Below are positions 40,042 through 51,879 of a stretch of 64,000 bases of DNA, one piece after another. Numbering within the stretch: position 1 is the stretch's first letter; every line of letters begins with the position of its first letter. The DNA lies in the NCBI RefSeq assembly GCF_903970965.1, contig NZ_CAJCKW010000004.1, positions 186,001 to 250,000 on the forward strand. The letters are read 5' to 3'. Source of the stretch: Aureimonas sp. ME7. Its GTDB lineage: Bacteria; Pseudomonadota; Alphaproteobacteria; Rhizobiales; Rhizobiaceae. The notes beneath the pieces were generated by a model. It searched no databases. It saw nothing but the letters and a program-made list of their open reading frames with translations, and was not told the origin of the DNA. Both the position numbers and the translations under genes were made by a program.

Positions 40042-41442
40042 ATGACCAGCGGCGGTTTCGACTTCGACCTTCTCGTGATCGGCGGCGGCTCGGGCGGCGT
40101 GCGGGCCGCCCGGCGTACGGCGGCTCTTGGACACAGGGTCGCGATCGCCGAGGAATACCGCTTCGGCGGCACATGCGTCATTCGCGGCTGCGTCCCCAAG
40201 AAGCTTCTCGTCTACGCCTCGCAATTCGGCGAGCAGTTCGAGGATGCGGCCGGTTTCGGCTGGACGGTGGGGGAAAGTTCGTTCGACTGGGCGCAGCTGA
40301 TCGCCAACAAGGATCGCGAGATCGACCGGCTGGAGCAGATCTACAGCCGCAATCTCGAAAGCGCGGGCGCGGAGCTTCTGAAGTCCCGCGCCGTTCTTGA
40401 AAGCGCGCACGAGGTTCGGCTTCTCGAAACCGACAAAGTGGTCACCGCCGAGCGCATTCTTCTGGCGGCCGGTGGGCGGGCCAACCCGTTCGCGGGCCTG
40501 CCGGGCGCGGAGCACTGCATTACGTCGAACGAGGCGTTCCACCTGAAGCGTCTGCCCGGATCGATCGTGATTCTGGGCGGCGGCTACATCGCCGTCGAGT
40601 TCGCCAACATCTTCCACGGGCTCGGTTCGGACGTTACGCTCGTCTATCGCGGCAAGAAGATCCTCGGCGGCTTCGACGACGATCTGCGTGACGCCCTGCA
40701 GGAGGCGATGACCAAGAAGGGCATCCGCATCCTGTGCGAGGACACGATCGTTGAGGTGGCCGGGAAGGCCGACGGCCGGTTCCAGGCCAAGCTCAAGGGC
40801 GGCGCGGTTCTGGATGCCGACGAGGTCATGCTGGCGATCGGCCGCCAGCCCAACACGCTGGATCTCGGATGCGAGAAGGCCGGCGTGGAACTCGACGAGA
40901 AGGGCGCGGTGAAGGTCGATGCCTTTTCCAAGACCACGGCCGACAACATCTGGGCGCTCGGCGACATTACCAACCGCATCCAGTTGACGCCGGTCGCGAT
41001 CCACGAGGCGATGTGCTTCGTCGAGACCGTGTTCCGCGATCGTCCGACGCAGCCCGACTTGGAGGACATTCCGACCGCCGTGTTCTCGCAGCCCGAGATC
41101 GGCACGGTCGGCATGACGGAAGCGGAGGCGTCAAAGGAGTTCGCCGAGCTCGAAATCTACCGCACCACTTTCCGCCCCATGCGCAACACCCTGTCGGGGC
41201 GCGATGAGCGGACCTTGATGAAGCTCGTCGTGGATGCCGCCTCGCGCCGCGTCGTCGGCGCCCATATCCTCGGACCGGACGCGGGCGAGGTGGCGCAGAT
41301 CCTCGGCGTCTGCGTCAAGGGTCGCCTGACCAAGGACGTGTTCGACCGCACCATGGCGCTCCATCCGACGGCGGCGGAGGAACTCGTCACGATGTACGAG
41401 CCGAGCTACCGGGTCCGGGACGGAAAGCGGGTCGATGGCTGA
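40042..41442 (+). CDS. gor: Glutathione-disulfide reductase
   Basis: Gor reduces glutathione disulfide with NADPH and FAD. The 466-residue product shows the FAD loop DLLVIGGGSGGVRAAR, the redox-active pair Cys 45/Cys 50 in GGTCVIRGCVPKK, an NAD(P)H loop GGGYIAVEFANIFHGLG, the ALGDITNRIQLTPVA segment and the His-Glu pair in MALHPTAAEELVTM at the dimer interface. GTCVIRGCVPKK fits the glutathione reductase pattern rather than lipoamide dehydrogenase. It overlaps the following gene by eight bases. Confidence 0.96.
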   Translation: MTSGGFDFDLLVIGGGSGGVRAARRTAALGHRVAIAEEYRFGGTCVIRGCVPKKLLVYASQFGEQFEDAAGFGWTVGESSFDWAQLIANKDREIDRLEQIYSRNLESAGAELLKSRAVLESAHEVRLLETDKVVTAERILLAAGGRANPFAGLPGAEHCITSNEAFHLKRLPGSIVILGGGYIAVEFANIFHGLGSDVTLVYRGKKILGGFDDDLRDALQEAMTKKGIRILCEDTIVEVAGKADGRFQAKLKGGAVLDADEVMLAIGRQPNTLDLGCEKAGVELDEKGAVKVDAFSKTTADNIWALGDITNRIQLTPVAIHEAMCFVETVFRDRPTQPDLEDIPTAVFSQPEIGTVGMTEAEASKEFAELEIYRTTFRPMRNTLSGRDERTLMKLVVDAASRRVVGAHILGPDAGEVAQILGVCVKGRLTKDVFDRTMALHPTAAEELVTMYEPSYRVRDGKRVDG

Positions 41443-42025
41443 GGCACCGGTGCCGGCGGTTCACGAGGACCATCCGGACCTCGCCGCGCTGGCCGCCGAT
41501 GGGCACGTCGTCGCCTATTTCGGCTATGGCTCGCTGGTGAACCGCCGTACGCTGCGCACCCGGTTCCTCGGCCTCCGTCGTGCCTCGGTCACAGGCTGGC
41601 GCCGCTTCTGGATGCCGCGCACGGCGCCCCTGCCGGCGCTTCTCTCGGTTCGGCCCGTGGACGGGTTTCGAACCGATGGGGTCGTGGTCTACGATCTCGC
41701 CGATCATCTGCCGGCCGTCGACGAGCGAGAAGCGGGCTACCATCGCCGCGTCGTCATGCCGGACCATGTGCGCATCGAAAACGCGCTGGCGACCGAGGCT
41801 CCTCTCTTCATCTACGAAGCCGCGCCGACGCAGCCGGACGCGGCCGAGGTCGGCGCCGTGATCTGGCAATCCTATCTCGATGCGGTGCTCCAGGGTTTCT
41901 CGACCCTTTACGGCGAGGATGGTGTGCGGCGCTTCGTGTTGGAAACGGAAGGCTTCGAGACCGTGCTTCTCGCCGACCGGGACGCGCCTCGCTATCCGAG
42001 GGCCGTCGATATCACAGAGGACTAA
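41435..42025 (+). CDS. Gamma-glutamylcyclotransferase-like protein
   Basis: A 196-residue protein with the signature FGYGSLVN at residues 29-36 and a later acidic segment REAGYHRR (Glu 99 as candidate catalytic base), as in the BtrG-like GGCT fold. Such enzymes release 5-oxoproline from gamma-glutamyl compounds. Its eight-base overlap with gor suggests action on glutathione or a gamma-glutamyl derivative, but the ChaC subgroup motif YGSLMW is not an exact match. Activity is therefore inferred from fold and neighbour. Confidence 0.8.
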   Translation: MAEAPVPAVHEDHPDLAALAADGHVVAYFGYGSLVNRRTLRTRFLGLRRASVTGWRRFWMPRTAPLPALLSVRPVDGFRTDGVVVYDLADHLPAVDEREAGYHRRVVMPDHVRIENALATEAPLFIYEAAPTQPDAAEVGAVIWQSYLDAVLQGFSTLYGEDGVRRFVLETEGFETVLLADRDAPRYPRAVDITED

Positions 42026-42226
42026 GCGCTTCTGTTCGACCGCCTGGTCGCCCAGCGCGGCGCGCGAACGACGCTGCCTCCGGCCGACGTGCCCGCAACC
42101 CTTTGGTGACAAACGACGGCGTTCGTGCCACTAAGCCGCGATCGATCGCCCGGCTATGAAGGCCGCGCAGAACCGCGCCATTCCAACTCAAAGCGTGCGG
42201 ACAGGCGGTCGACGAAGGAGAAAAGC

Positions 42227-43609
42227 ATGGCAAAGGATTGGTCCCCGTCCAGCTGGCGCTCGAAGCCGATCGAGCAGGTGCCCGCCTATCCCGATCTCGG
42301 CGCGCTCGCCGAGACCGAAAAGCGCCTCGCCACCTTTCCTCCGCTGGTTTTTGCAGGTGAAGCGCGCAAGCTGAAGAAGGCGCTCGGCGAGGTCGCCGAG
42401 GGGCGCTCCTTCCTGCTGCAGGGCGGCGACTGCGCCGAAAGCTTCGCCGAGCATGGCGCCGACAACATCCGCGACTTCTTCCGCGCCTTCCTGCAGATGG
42501 CCGTGGTGCTGACGTTCGCGGCTTCATCGCCGGTGGTCAAGGTCGGGCGTATCGCCGGGCAGTTCGCCAAGCCGCGATCGTCCGGCTCCGAAACCAAGGA
42601 CGGCGTGACGCTGCCGAGCTACCGTGGCGACATCATCAACGGCATCGAGTTCGACGAGAGCCAGCGCATCCCCAGTCCGGACCGGCAGGAGATGGCCTAC
42701 CGCCAGTCGGCGGCGACGCTGAACCTCCTGCGCGCCTTCGCGCAGGGCGGCTACGCCAATCTCGACAACGTCCACCAGTGGATGCTCGGCTTCGTGTCGG
42801 GCAGCCCGCAGGCCGAGCGCTACGGCCAGTTGGCGGACCGCATCTCCGAGACGATGAATTTCATGCGGGCGATCGGCATCAATTCCGACAGCTACCCCGC
42901 GCTGCGCGAGACAGATTTCTTCACCAGCCACGAGGCGCTGCTTCTCGGCTACGAGGAGGCCCTCACACGCGTCGATTCGACCAGCGGCGAGTGGTACGCA
43001 ACCTCCGGCCACATGATCTGGATCGGCGACCGCACGCGCCAGCTCGGCAACGCCCATGTCGAATACTGCCGCGGCATCAAGAACCCGATCGGCCTCAAGT
43101 GCGGGCCTTCGCTGGGGGCCGACGACCTGATCCGCCTAATCGACGTCCTGAACCCGCAGAACGAGGCGGGCCGCCTGACGCTGATCACTCGCTTCGGCCA
43201 CGAAAAGGTCGGCGATCACCTGCCGCGCCTCGTGCGCGCTGTGGAGCGGGAAGGGCGCAAGGTCGTCTGGTCCTGCGATCCGATGCATGGCAACACGATC
43301 ACGGTCAACGACTACAAGACGCGCCCCTTCGACCGCATCCTGGCCGAGGTGGAGGCGTTCTTCGACGTTCACCGCGCGGAGGGAACGCATGCCGGCGGCA
43401 TCCACATCGAGATGACCGGCAAGGACGTGACGGAATGCACCGGCGGTGCGGCGCGCCCGGTCCTCGCAGAGGACCTGTCCGATCGCTACCACACGCATTG
43501 CGACCCGCGGCTGAACGCCAGCCAGGCGCTGGAACTCGCCTTCCTGACCGCCGAGCGGATCAAGAAGGAGCAGGAAGCGCACCGCCCGTCGCAGGCCGTC
43601 GGCTTCTGA
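42227..43609 (+). CDS. aroF: 3-Deoxy-7-phosphoheptulonate synthase, class II
   Basis: DAHP synthase condenses phosphoenolpyruvate with erythrose-4-phosphate, the first step to chorismate. The 460-residue product is of the plant/Mycobacterium class II type: [19 protein letters not shown], then [14 protein letters not shown] (metal-binding Cys), [15 protein letters not shown], and [19 protein letters not shown] and [11 protein letters not shown] downstream. The symbol follows common naming in alphaproteobacteria. GGAG lies eight bases before the ATG at 42227. No aromatic amino acid gene is adjacent, and no leader peptide was seen in the 200-base upstream region. Confidence 0.95.
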   Translation: MAKDWSPSSWRSKPIEQVPAYPDLGALAETEKRLATFPPLVFAGEARKLKKALGEVAEGRSFLLQGGDCAESFAEHGADNIRDFFRAFLQMAVVLTFAASSPVVKVGRIAGQFAKPRSSGSETKDGVTLPSYRGDIINGIEFDESQRIPSPDRQEMAYRQSAATLNLLRAFAQGGYANLDNVHQWMLGFVSGSPQAERYGQLADRISETMNFMRAIGINSDSYPALRETDFFTSHEALLLGYEEALTRVDSTSGEWYATSGHMIWIGDRTRQLGNAHVEYCRGIKNPIGLKCGPSLGADDLIRLIDVLNPQNEAGRLTLITRFGHEKVGDHLPRLVRAVEREGRKVVWSCDPMHGNTITVNDYKTRPFDRILAEVEAFFDVHRAEGTHAGGIHIEMTGKDVTECTGGAARPVLAEDLSDRYHTHCDPRLNASQALELAFLTAERIKKEQEAHRPSQAVGF

Positions 43610-43633
43610 GACGTATCGCGAGTTCGAATATGC

Positions 43634-43662
43634 AAAAGGCCGGGTTCATCACCCGGCCTTTT
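43634..43662. terminator. Bidirectional terminator between the DAHP synthase gene and dedA
   Basis: AAAAGGCCGGGT pairs with ACCCGGCCTTTT around a TCATC loop. With A and T runs on each side it can end both convergent transcripts. Confidence 0.9.
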
Positions 43663-43691
43663 CGTTTGTGCCCTATGCGCCGCGCGGCACT

Positions 43692-44327
43692 TCACTCCCC
43701 GGGCTTGCGCTCCGCCTGACGGCTCCGCTCGGCCCGCTCCTCGCGTGAGAACAGCCGGTCGCGGATGACGGAGCCGCCCTGCTGCCAAGCGAAGAACAGC
43801 GCGAGCAGGAGGACGATGACGCCGATGCCGATCATCACGCCCTGTTCCATCATCTCCAGCCGCTGGAACACGGTGGTTATGGAATAGCCGAAGACGTAGC
43901 CGATGGTCGTGAAGATGCCGGCCCAGATGCCGGCACCGATGAAGTTCAGCGCCAGGAACCGTGGAACGGTGATCGAAGAAAGCCCCAGTGCGATCAGCCC
44001 GGGCATCCGCAATCCGTAGACGTACCGGTTCACGATCACGAAATAGGCCTGGAAGCGGTCGACGAGACGAAGAGCCTTGGCGAACTTGGGCTTCTTCGTC
44101 CACTTCACGACCCACCGGCTGTCGGAGAAGTAGCGCGCGAACAGGAACACCGCGAGATCACCGCAGAAGGACCCGACAAAGGCGAGGCTCGCCATCAGCT
44201 CGATCGGATAGGCCCCGCGATAGGCCAGGAAACCTCCGATGATGGCGAAGACCTCACCCTCGAAGAACGTCCCGACGAACACGATGCCGAGGCCGAACCG
44301 GTCGATCAAAGAAAGGATTTCGTACAC
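43692..44327 (-). CDS. DedA family membrane protein
   Basis: A 211-residue inner-membrane protein of the DedA/VTT family. Typical segments are GIVFVGTFFEGEVFAIIGGFLAYRG (the acidic residue in the first re-entrant region), VGSFCGDLAVFLFARYFSDSRW and NRYVYGLRMPGLIALGLSSI (the conserved Arg-rich loop). Members are lipid scramblases for undecaprenyl phosphate or phosphatidylethanolamine, so a lipid flipping role is likely. The GTG start is preceded by GGAGA. A charged C-terminal tail extends into the cytoplasm. Confidence 0.92.
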   Translation of the reverse strand: MYEILSLIDRFGLGIVFVGTFFEGEVFAIIGGFLAYRGAYPIELMASLAFVGSFCGDLAVFLFARYFSDSRWVVKWTKKPKFAKALRLVDRFQAYFVIVNRYVYGLRMPGLIALGLSSITVPRFLALNFIGAGIWAGIFTTIGYVFGYSITTVFQRLEMMEQGVMIGIGVIVLLLALFFAWQQGGSVIRDRLFSREERAERSRQAERKPGE

Positions 44328-44387
44328 GCGGTCTCCGATGGCGCGGGCGAGGTCGAGCCTCGTCCTGCCCTATGTCGGGCGGGATGC

Positions 44388-44397
44388 TGCAATTGCA
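44388..44397. promoter_or_regulatory. TGCAATTGCA palindrome in the dedA divergent region
   Basis: A perfect ten-base palindrome 60 bases upstream of dedA. Two further GCAAT/ATTGC partial copies (CGCAATGG at 44418 and TTGCAATC at 44449) follow. It might be an operator, but a ten-base palindrome can arise by chance. Confidence 0.25.
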
Positions 44398-44509
44398 AAC
44401 ATCCGATATTCAGATCGCAATGGTTTGACGATCCGGAGGCGAATGGTTGCAATCGTCACCCGTGTCGTGGAAACCCGGCGCAACGTCAACCGCGCGCCAC
44501 GGCCATTCG

Positions 44510-44797
44510 ATGCAAGTTCCGCCGCTTCCCGATGCCGTCATGGCGCTCGTGCTTCTCGGCTTCCTGTTTCTCCTGCGCTTCCACCTCTCCATGCGCCGGA
44601 TTTGGAGCGAAACCGGTCTACCGGAAGGCCGCTGGATCGAACGGTACCGAGCGCCGACGCGGCCGATGAGCTTCGGACGCGCGCTGGAGCCGAATCGGCG
44701 CCATGCCGTGCGGCAATTGGTGGTCGCGCTCGTTTGCCTCGCCCTGGCATTCGTTCTCGGCGTCTGGCTCGGTCTCGGTCTCCTTCTCGGCTGGTAG
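44510..44797 (+). CDS. Small membrane protein of unknown function
   Basis: From the ATG at 44510 the product has 95 residues, with a hydrophobic segment (MALVLLGFLFLLRF) at the N-terminus and another (LVVALVCLALAFVLGVWLGLGLLLGW) at the extreme C-terminus. The loop between is rich in Arg and Pro. No family was recognised. Codon use is typical. An upstream in-frame ATG at 44447 would add 21 polar residues. It ends 52 bases before gltX, on the same strand, and may be read together with it. Confidence 0.6.
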   Translation: MQVPPLPDAVMALVLLGFLFLLRFHLSMRRIWSETGLPEGRWIERYRAPTRPMSFGRALEPNRRHAVRQLVVALVCLALAFVLGVWLGLGLLLGW

Positions 44798-44848
44798 CGT
44801 CCGCCAAAGCGTTTGCCAGTTCGGCAAATCCTGCGCTATCGCGAAGGA

Positions 44849-46222
44849 ATGACTGTATTCGTCCGCTTCGCACCGTCGCCCACGGGCTATCTTCACATCG
44901 GCAACCTGCGGCCGGCGCTGTTCAACTGGATCTTCGCCCGGCGCCACGGGGGCCGGTTCCTCCTGCGCTACGACGATACGGACACGGAGCGCTCCCGGCC
45001 GGAATATGCCGAGGCGATTGCCGAGGATCTTGCCTGGATCGGCATTGTGCCGGATGTCGTGGACCGGCAGTCCGACCGCCTTTCGCGCTACGAGGCAGCC
45101 GCCGAGATGCTGCGCGAAAGCGGCTTCCTCTACGCTTGTTACGAGACGCCCGACGAACTCGACCGCATGCGCAAGCGGCGGATGGCGCGCGGCCAGCCCC
45201 CGGTCTACGGACGCGAGGGCCTGGCGCTGTCTCCGGAGGAGCGAGCGAGATACGAGGCGGACGGGCGCCGTCCGTACTGGCGCTTCCGTCTGCCGAACGC
45301 GTCCGCCGACCCTCTGGTGCCCCAGCGCACCGAAGTGCATTGGGATGATGTGGCGCGAGGACGGCAAACGGTCGATCTCGGCTCCCTGTCCGACCCGGTC
45401 CTGGTGCGCGAGGACGGCACGTTTCTGTATACGTTCTGCTCCGTCGTCGACGACGGGGACATGGGCATCACCCATATCCTGCGCGGTGACGACCACGTCA
45501 CCAACACGGGCGTCCAGATCGCGATCTTCGAGGCGCTCGGATACGCCGTCCCGCATTTCGGCCACTTCAACCTGCTGACGACGATCGACGGCGAGGGGCT
45601 GTCGAAGCGCAGCGGTGCCCTGTCGCTGCGCTCCCTGCGCGAGGATGGGGTGGAGCCGATGGCGGTCGCCTCGCTCGCCGTCCTCACCGGCCTTTCCGGC
45701 TCGATCGAGGCGATGCCGAGCCTGAATGCGTTGGGCGAACGGGTGGACTTCGCCGGCGTTTCCACTTCGAATTCGAAGTTCGATCCGACTGAGCTCCTAC
45801 GCCTCAACGCAGAAATCGTGCACGCCATGCCCTACGAAGAGGCGGCCGACCGCCTGACGGAGATCGGCGTGTCCCAGGTCCACGGGGAGGCGTTCTGGCT
45901 CGCGGTGCGCCGTAACTGTGCCAAGGTCTCCGATGCCCAGGAATGGGCCGCGATTGCCTTCGGCGATCTTTCCGCCACGCCCGCTCTGTCGGGTGAGGAC
46001 GAAGGCTTCGCGCGCGAAGCCTTCGATGTCCTGCCGCCTGCCCCTTGGGACGGCACGACCTGGAAGACGTGGACCGAGGCCGTAAAAGCCAAGACCGGGC
46101 GCAAGGGGCGGGCGCTGTTCATGCCCCTCCGTCTGGCGCTGACCGGCGTGGATCACGGACCGGAGCTGGCCGACCTGCTTCCGTTGATCGGGCCCGAACG
46201 GGCGGCTTCGCGCCGCCCGTGA
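44849..46222 (+). CDS. gltX: Glutamate--tRNA ligase
   Basis: A 457-residue class I synthetase. The HIGH-type motif is in [19 protein letters not shown] and the KMSKS-type motif is GLSKRSG. An anticodon-binding helical domain follows from about 310. Its length excludes the truncated Glu-Q-tRNA synthetase (about 300 residues). Many alphaproteobacteria carry two GluRS genes, one of which misacylates tRNA-Gln for the transamidation route; which of the two this is cannot be judged here. It ends four bases before the end of maeB. Confidence 0.94.
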   Translation: MTVFVRFAPSPTGYLHIGNLRPALFNWIFARRHGGRFLLRYDDTDTERSRPEYAEAIAEDLAWIGIVPDVVDRQSDRLSRYEAAAEMLRESGFLYACYETPDELDRMRKRRMARGQPPVYGREGLALSPEERARYEADGRRPYWRFRLPNASADPLVPQRTEVHWDDVARGRQTVDLGSLSDPVLVREDGTFLYTFCSVVDDGDMGITHILRGDDHVTNTGVQIAIFEALGYAVPHFGHFNLLTTIDGEGLSKRSGALSLRSLREDGVEPMAVASLAVLTGLSGSIEAMPSLNALGERVDFAGVSTSNSKFDPTELLRLNAEIVHAMPYEEAADRLTEIGVSQVHGEAFWLAVRRNCAKVSDAQEWAAIAFGDLSATPALSGEDEGFAREAFDVLPPAPWDGTTWKTWTEAVKAKTGRKGRALFMPLRLALTGVDHGPELADLLPLIGPERAASRRP

Positions 46223-46226
46223 ACGC

Positions 46227-48545
<2,319 letters not shown>

Positions 48546-48736
48546 GAGAACTCCTGCGCTGTTCGGGCGGAGGCGTTTTCGCGCCGGCGCGCGATCCTCC
48601 CGCCCGATGTCTAATGCAAGCTGCCATCCGGTGAAGCAACCCTTCGTATCGGCGCCGAGGGCAAAGGTGCGTCATACCGCTGAAATACAAACCAGCGAGG
48701 GTCGGATGAGTTTCGGCGGCCAGGGAGAGCGCGCCC

Positions 48737-49561
48737 ATGACGACGATTCGCCCGTCCGGCACCATCCGTCACTTTCGCACACTCTTCATCTCCGATCTGC
48801 ATCTCGGCTCGAAAGCCGCCCAGGCCGAGCAGCTGATCGACTTCCTCGCGGTTCACGACGCGGAGAAGATCTATCTCGTCGGCGACATCATCGACGGCTG
48901 GCGCCTCAAGCGCGTGTGGCACTGGCCTCCGTCGCACAACGACGTGGTCCAGGCGTTCCTGCGCAAGGCGCGGCAGGGAACCGAGGTCGTCTACATTCCC
49001 GGCAACCACGACGAGTTCCTGCGCGGCTTCCTCGGCCAGCATTTCGGGGGCATCGAGGTGCGCCTGACCGACATTCACCAGACGGCGGACGGGCGGCGGC
49101 TTCTCGTCATGCATGGCGACGAGTTCGACGTCGTCGTTCGGAACGCGCGCCTGATCGCCTATCTCGGCGACTGGGCCTATGACGCGGCCATCGCGATCAA
49201 CCTCGTCTTCAACCACCTGCGCCGCCGCTTCGGCTTCGGCTACTGGTCGTTTTCGTCCTGGGCCAAGCTGAAGGTCAAGAACGCGGTCAACTTCATCGGA
49301 GCGTTCGAGAGGGCGCTCGCTTCCGAAGCCGAGCGCATGGGGTGCGACGGCGTCGTGTGCGGCCACATCCACCACCCGCAGATCGCCGAGCGCAGCGGCA
49401 TCCTCTACGTCAACAGCGGCGACTGGGTGGAAAGCTGCTCCGCCATCGCCGAACGCAACGACGGCTCGCTCGAACTCCTGCGCTGGACGGGGGTCGCGGA
49501 GGAACCCGTCCCCGGCCTCGAAGGACAGATCGCAAGGATCGCCCCGGCAAGAGCCGCCTGA
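48737..49561 (+). CDS. UDP-2,3-diacylglucosamine diphosphatase-like metallophosphoesterase
   Basis: A 274-residue calcineurin-like phosphoesterase with all family motifs in order: FISDLHLGS, VGDIIDGW, IPGNHDEF, VMHGDEFD and VCGHIHHPQ. It resembles the LpxH/LpxH2 group that cleaves UDP-2,3-diacylglucosamine in lipid A synthesis, but lpxA, lpxB and lpxD are not adjacent and many alphaproteobacteria use LpxI instead. The substrate is therefore uncertain. It converges with the epimerase gene, with nine bases between. Confidence 0.85.
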   Translation: MTTIRPSGTIRHFRTLFISDLHLGSKAAQAEQLIDFLAVHDAEKIYLVGDIIDGWRLKRVWHWPPSHNDVVQAFLRKARQGTEVVYIPGNHDEFLRGFLGQHFGGIEVRLTDIHQTADGRRLLVMHGDEFDVVVRNARLIAYLGDWAYDAAIAINLVFNHLRRRFGFGYWSFSSWAKLKVKNAVNFIGAFERALASEAERMGCDGVVCGHIHHPQIAERSGILYVNSGDWVESCSAIAERNDGSLELLRWTGVAEEPVPGLEGQIARIAPARAA

Positions 49562-49570
49562 TCCTCGGGG

Positions 49571-50557
49571 CTACCCCCAAAGCGACGCTTGTGGAGGATG
49601 GACCCTCGAGCCTTCGTAGGTCAGGCCGTTCGGCCGGTCCTCGCGCAGGAGAAGGGGGCCGTCGAGGTCCACCAGTTCGGCGCCCTGCGCCAGGAGCACG
49701 GCGGGCGCCATCCCCAAAGAACTCCCCACCATGCAGCCGACCATGACGCCGAACCCATGACGCCGAGCCTCGGCGAGGAAGCGCAGTCCTTCCGTCAGGC
49801 CGCCCGTCTTGTCGAGCTTGAGGTTCACGTAGTCGTATCGGCCGACCAGCGAGCCGAGGTCCGCGCTTCCGTGCACCGCTTCGTCGGCGCAGACGGGCAC
49901 GGGGCGCGGCATGCGGGCGAGCAGTTCGTCCCGGCCGGCGGGAAGCGGCTGCTCGACGACGAAGGCGCCGATCGAAGCCGCCGCCAACATGTTGTCGCGG
50001 ATCGTGTCCGGCGTCCAACCCTCGTTGGCGTCGATGATCAGCCGCGCTTGGGGCGCGGCCGCGCGCACGGCGCGCATCCGCTCGCCGTCGCCTTCGCCGC
50101 CGACCTTGACCTTCAAGACCGTGCGCTCGCCCGCCTCGCGCGTCGCGCGCGCCATCTCGTTCGGCGTGCCGAGGGAGATGGTGAAGGCCGTATCGACCGG
50201 GGCCGCTCCAGCGCGGCCGATCGTCTCGGCGACCGAACGACCGCTTCGCTTGGCTTCCAGATCCCACAGCGCACAGTCGACCGCATTGCGCGCAGCGCCC
50301 GGCGGCAGAAGCGATTGCAGGGTGTCGAGACCTTCCCCGGCCTCGATCGCCGCGCGGATGCCCTCGATCGCGGCCGTCACGCTTTCCACGGTCTCGCCGT
50401 AGCGCGCATAGGGAACGCACTCGCCTCGCCCGGAATTCGAGCCTTCCAAGACGGTGCAGGTGACCACAACGGCCTCGGTTTTTGAGCCTCTCGCGATGGT
50501 GAACTGGCGGGCGAGGGGGAAGCGGTCCACTGTGACCGAAAGACGACGCACGATCAT
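49571..50557 (-). CDS. Dipeptide epimerase (enolase superfamily, L-Ala-D/L-Glu type)
   Basis: A 328-residue enzyme of the muconate-lactonising subgroup. Catalytic residues are visible: LKVKVGGEGD (KxK motif), IIDANEGW (metal Asp), VVEQPLPAGRD (metal Glu), VCADEAVH (metal Asp) and VNLKLDKTGG (general base Lys). It has the L-Ala-D/L-Glu epimerase look, used in recycling murein peptides. DgcA and related N-acyl racemases share the same motifs, so substrate is not certain. The ATG at 50557 fits the conserved start RRLSVTVDRFPLARQFTIA. Confidence 0.86.
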   Translation of the reverse strand: MIVRRLSVTVDRFPLARQFTIARGSKTEAVVVTCTVLEGSNSGRGECVPYARYGETVESVTAAIEGIRAAIEAGEGLDTLQSLLPPGAARNAVDCALWDLEAKRSGRSVAETIGRAGAAPVDTAFTISLGTPNEMARATREAGERTVLKVKVGGEGDGERMRAVRAAAPQARLIIDANEGWTPDTIRDNMLAAASIGAFVVEQPLPAGRDELLARMPRPVPVCADEAVHGSADLGSLVGRYDYVNLKLDKTGGLTEGLRFLAEARRHGFGVMVGCMVGSSLGMAPAVLLAQGAELVDLDGPLLLREDRPNGLTYEGSRVHPPQASLWG

Positions 50558-50688
50558 AATCCCTCGACAAATCTTAACGGGCATTGCATCGCACACGACG
50601 CAAGTTAACTCTGCGGTTTCGGCGCGTCCTGCGCCATAGCCGGATATGCGGCGATCCCATAACGCAAACACCGGATCCGAGCGACCGA

Positions 50689-51879
50689 ATGCTGGATACC
50701 CCACGATCCGACGATTCTTCGGGAAACGGCGCGCAGCCTAAGAATGCCGCGCCCACTCTCGAAGCCGATAAGGCCGACGGGGGCGTAATCCTGCATTTCG
50801 GCGGCGACTGGCTGGCGCGCACCATCGGCGGCGTGGAAGACACGGTGGCCGAAACGCAGAAGTCGGATCTCGGCAAGTCGATCACCTTCGACCTCGCAGG
50901 GGTTGGCCGCCTCGACACGTCCGGCGCGCTTCTCGTCGAGAAGCTTTCGCGCGGGCTGACGGAAGGGGGCGCCAAGGTCACAATCGAGGGCACCGGCGAC
51001 AGCGAATCCATGCTGTTCGACGCGGTGCGCAAGGCCCTCGACACGAAACGGCCGGAAAAGAAGGTCGCGCAGTCGTCCGTCGTCGTCGATCTCGTGGCCA
51101 AGCTCGGCGAGAACGTCATCGCCGCAGGCCGCGAGTTCATGATGGGCCTCAACATCGTCGGCGCCTCGCTCTACGGCGCGGGGCGGCGCATCACCGGCCA
51201 GACCCGGTGGCGCCCGGCCGCCATCGTCAGCCAGATGGATCGGATGGGTGTGCGCGCCGTGCCCATCATCGCGCTCATGAGCTTTCTCATCGGCGCGGTG
51301 ATCGCACAGCAGGGCGCGTTCCAGCTTCGCAATTTCGGCGCCGAGATCTTCGTCGTCGATCTCGTCGGTATCCTGCAGCTGCGCGAGATCGGCGTGCTTC
51401 TCACCGCGATCATGATCGCCGGCCGCTCGGGCAGCGCGATCACCGCCGAGATCGGCTCCATGCGCATGCGCGAGGAGGTGGACGCCCTTCAGGTCATCGG
51501 GCTCAACCCGATCGGGGTCCTGGTGTTTCCACGCCTCGTGGCGCTGACGATCGTTCTGCCGCTGCTTGCCTTCATCGCGGATCTCGCCGGCCTTCTCGGC
51601 GCGATCGTGGTGACGTGGGTCTATTCGGGTGTGACGCCGGAAGCCTTCATCACGCGCATGCGCAGCGCCATCGACATCGGCACCGTCTTCGCGGGACTGA
51701 TCAAGGCGCCGTTCATGGCCATCGTCATCGGCGTCGTTGCGTCGATGGAAGGGTTGAAGGTGGGCGGCAGTGCCGAAAGCCTCGGCCAGCACGTCACCGC
51801 CTCCGTCGTCAAATCGATCTTCCTGGTCATCCTCCTCGACGCTGTTTTTGCGATTTTCTATGCCGCCATCGGATACTGA
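50689..51879 (+). CDS. mlaE: MlaE family lipid ABC transporter permease with N-terminal STAS domain
   Basis: A 396-residue fusion. Residues about 25-130 form a STAS-like domain (GDWLARTIGGVE, ITFDLAGVGRLDTSGALLVEKL) similar to MlaB, and the rest is an MlaE permease (VPIIALMSFLIGAVIAQQGAFQLRNFGAE, MIAGRSGSAITAEIGSMRMREEVDAL). In E. coli MlaB is a separate protein. The start at 50689 is tentative; a longer N-terminus is possible. First gene of the mla operon; it overlaps mlaF by 20 bases. Confidence 0.93.
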   Translation: MLDTPRSDDSSGNGAQPKNAAPTLEADKADGGVILHFGGDWLARTIGGVEDTVAETQKSDLGKSITFDLAGVGRLDTSGALLVEKLSRGLTEGGAKVTIEGTGDSESMLFDAVRKALDTKRPEKKVAQSSVVVDLVAKLGENVIAAGREFMMGLNIVGASLYGAGRRITGQTRWRPAAIVSQMDRMGVRAVPIIALMSFLIGAVIAQQGAFQLRNFGAEIFVVDLVGILQLREIGVLLTAIMIAGRSGSAITAEIGSMRMREEVDALQVIGLNPIGVLVFPRLVALTIVLPLLAFIADLAGLLGAIVVTWVYSGVTPEAFITRMRSAIDIGTVFAGLIKAPFMAIVIGVVASMEGLKVGGSAESLGQHVTASVVKSIFLVILLDAVFAIFYAAIGY

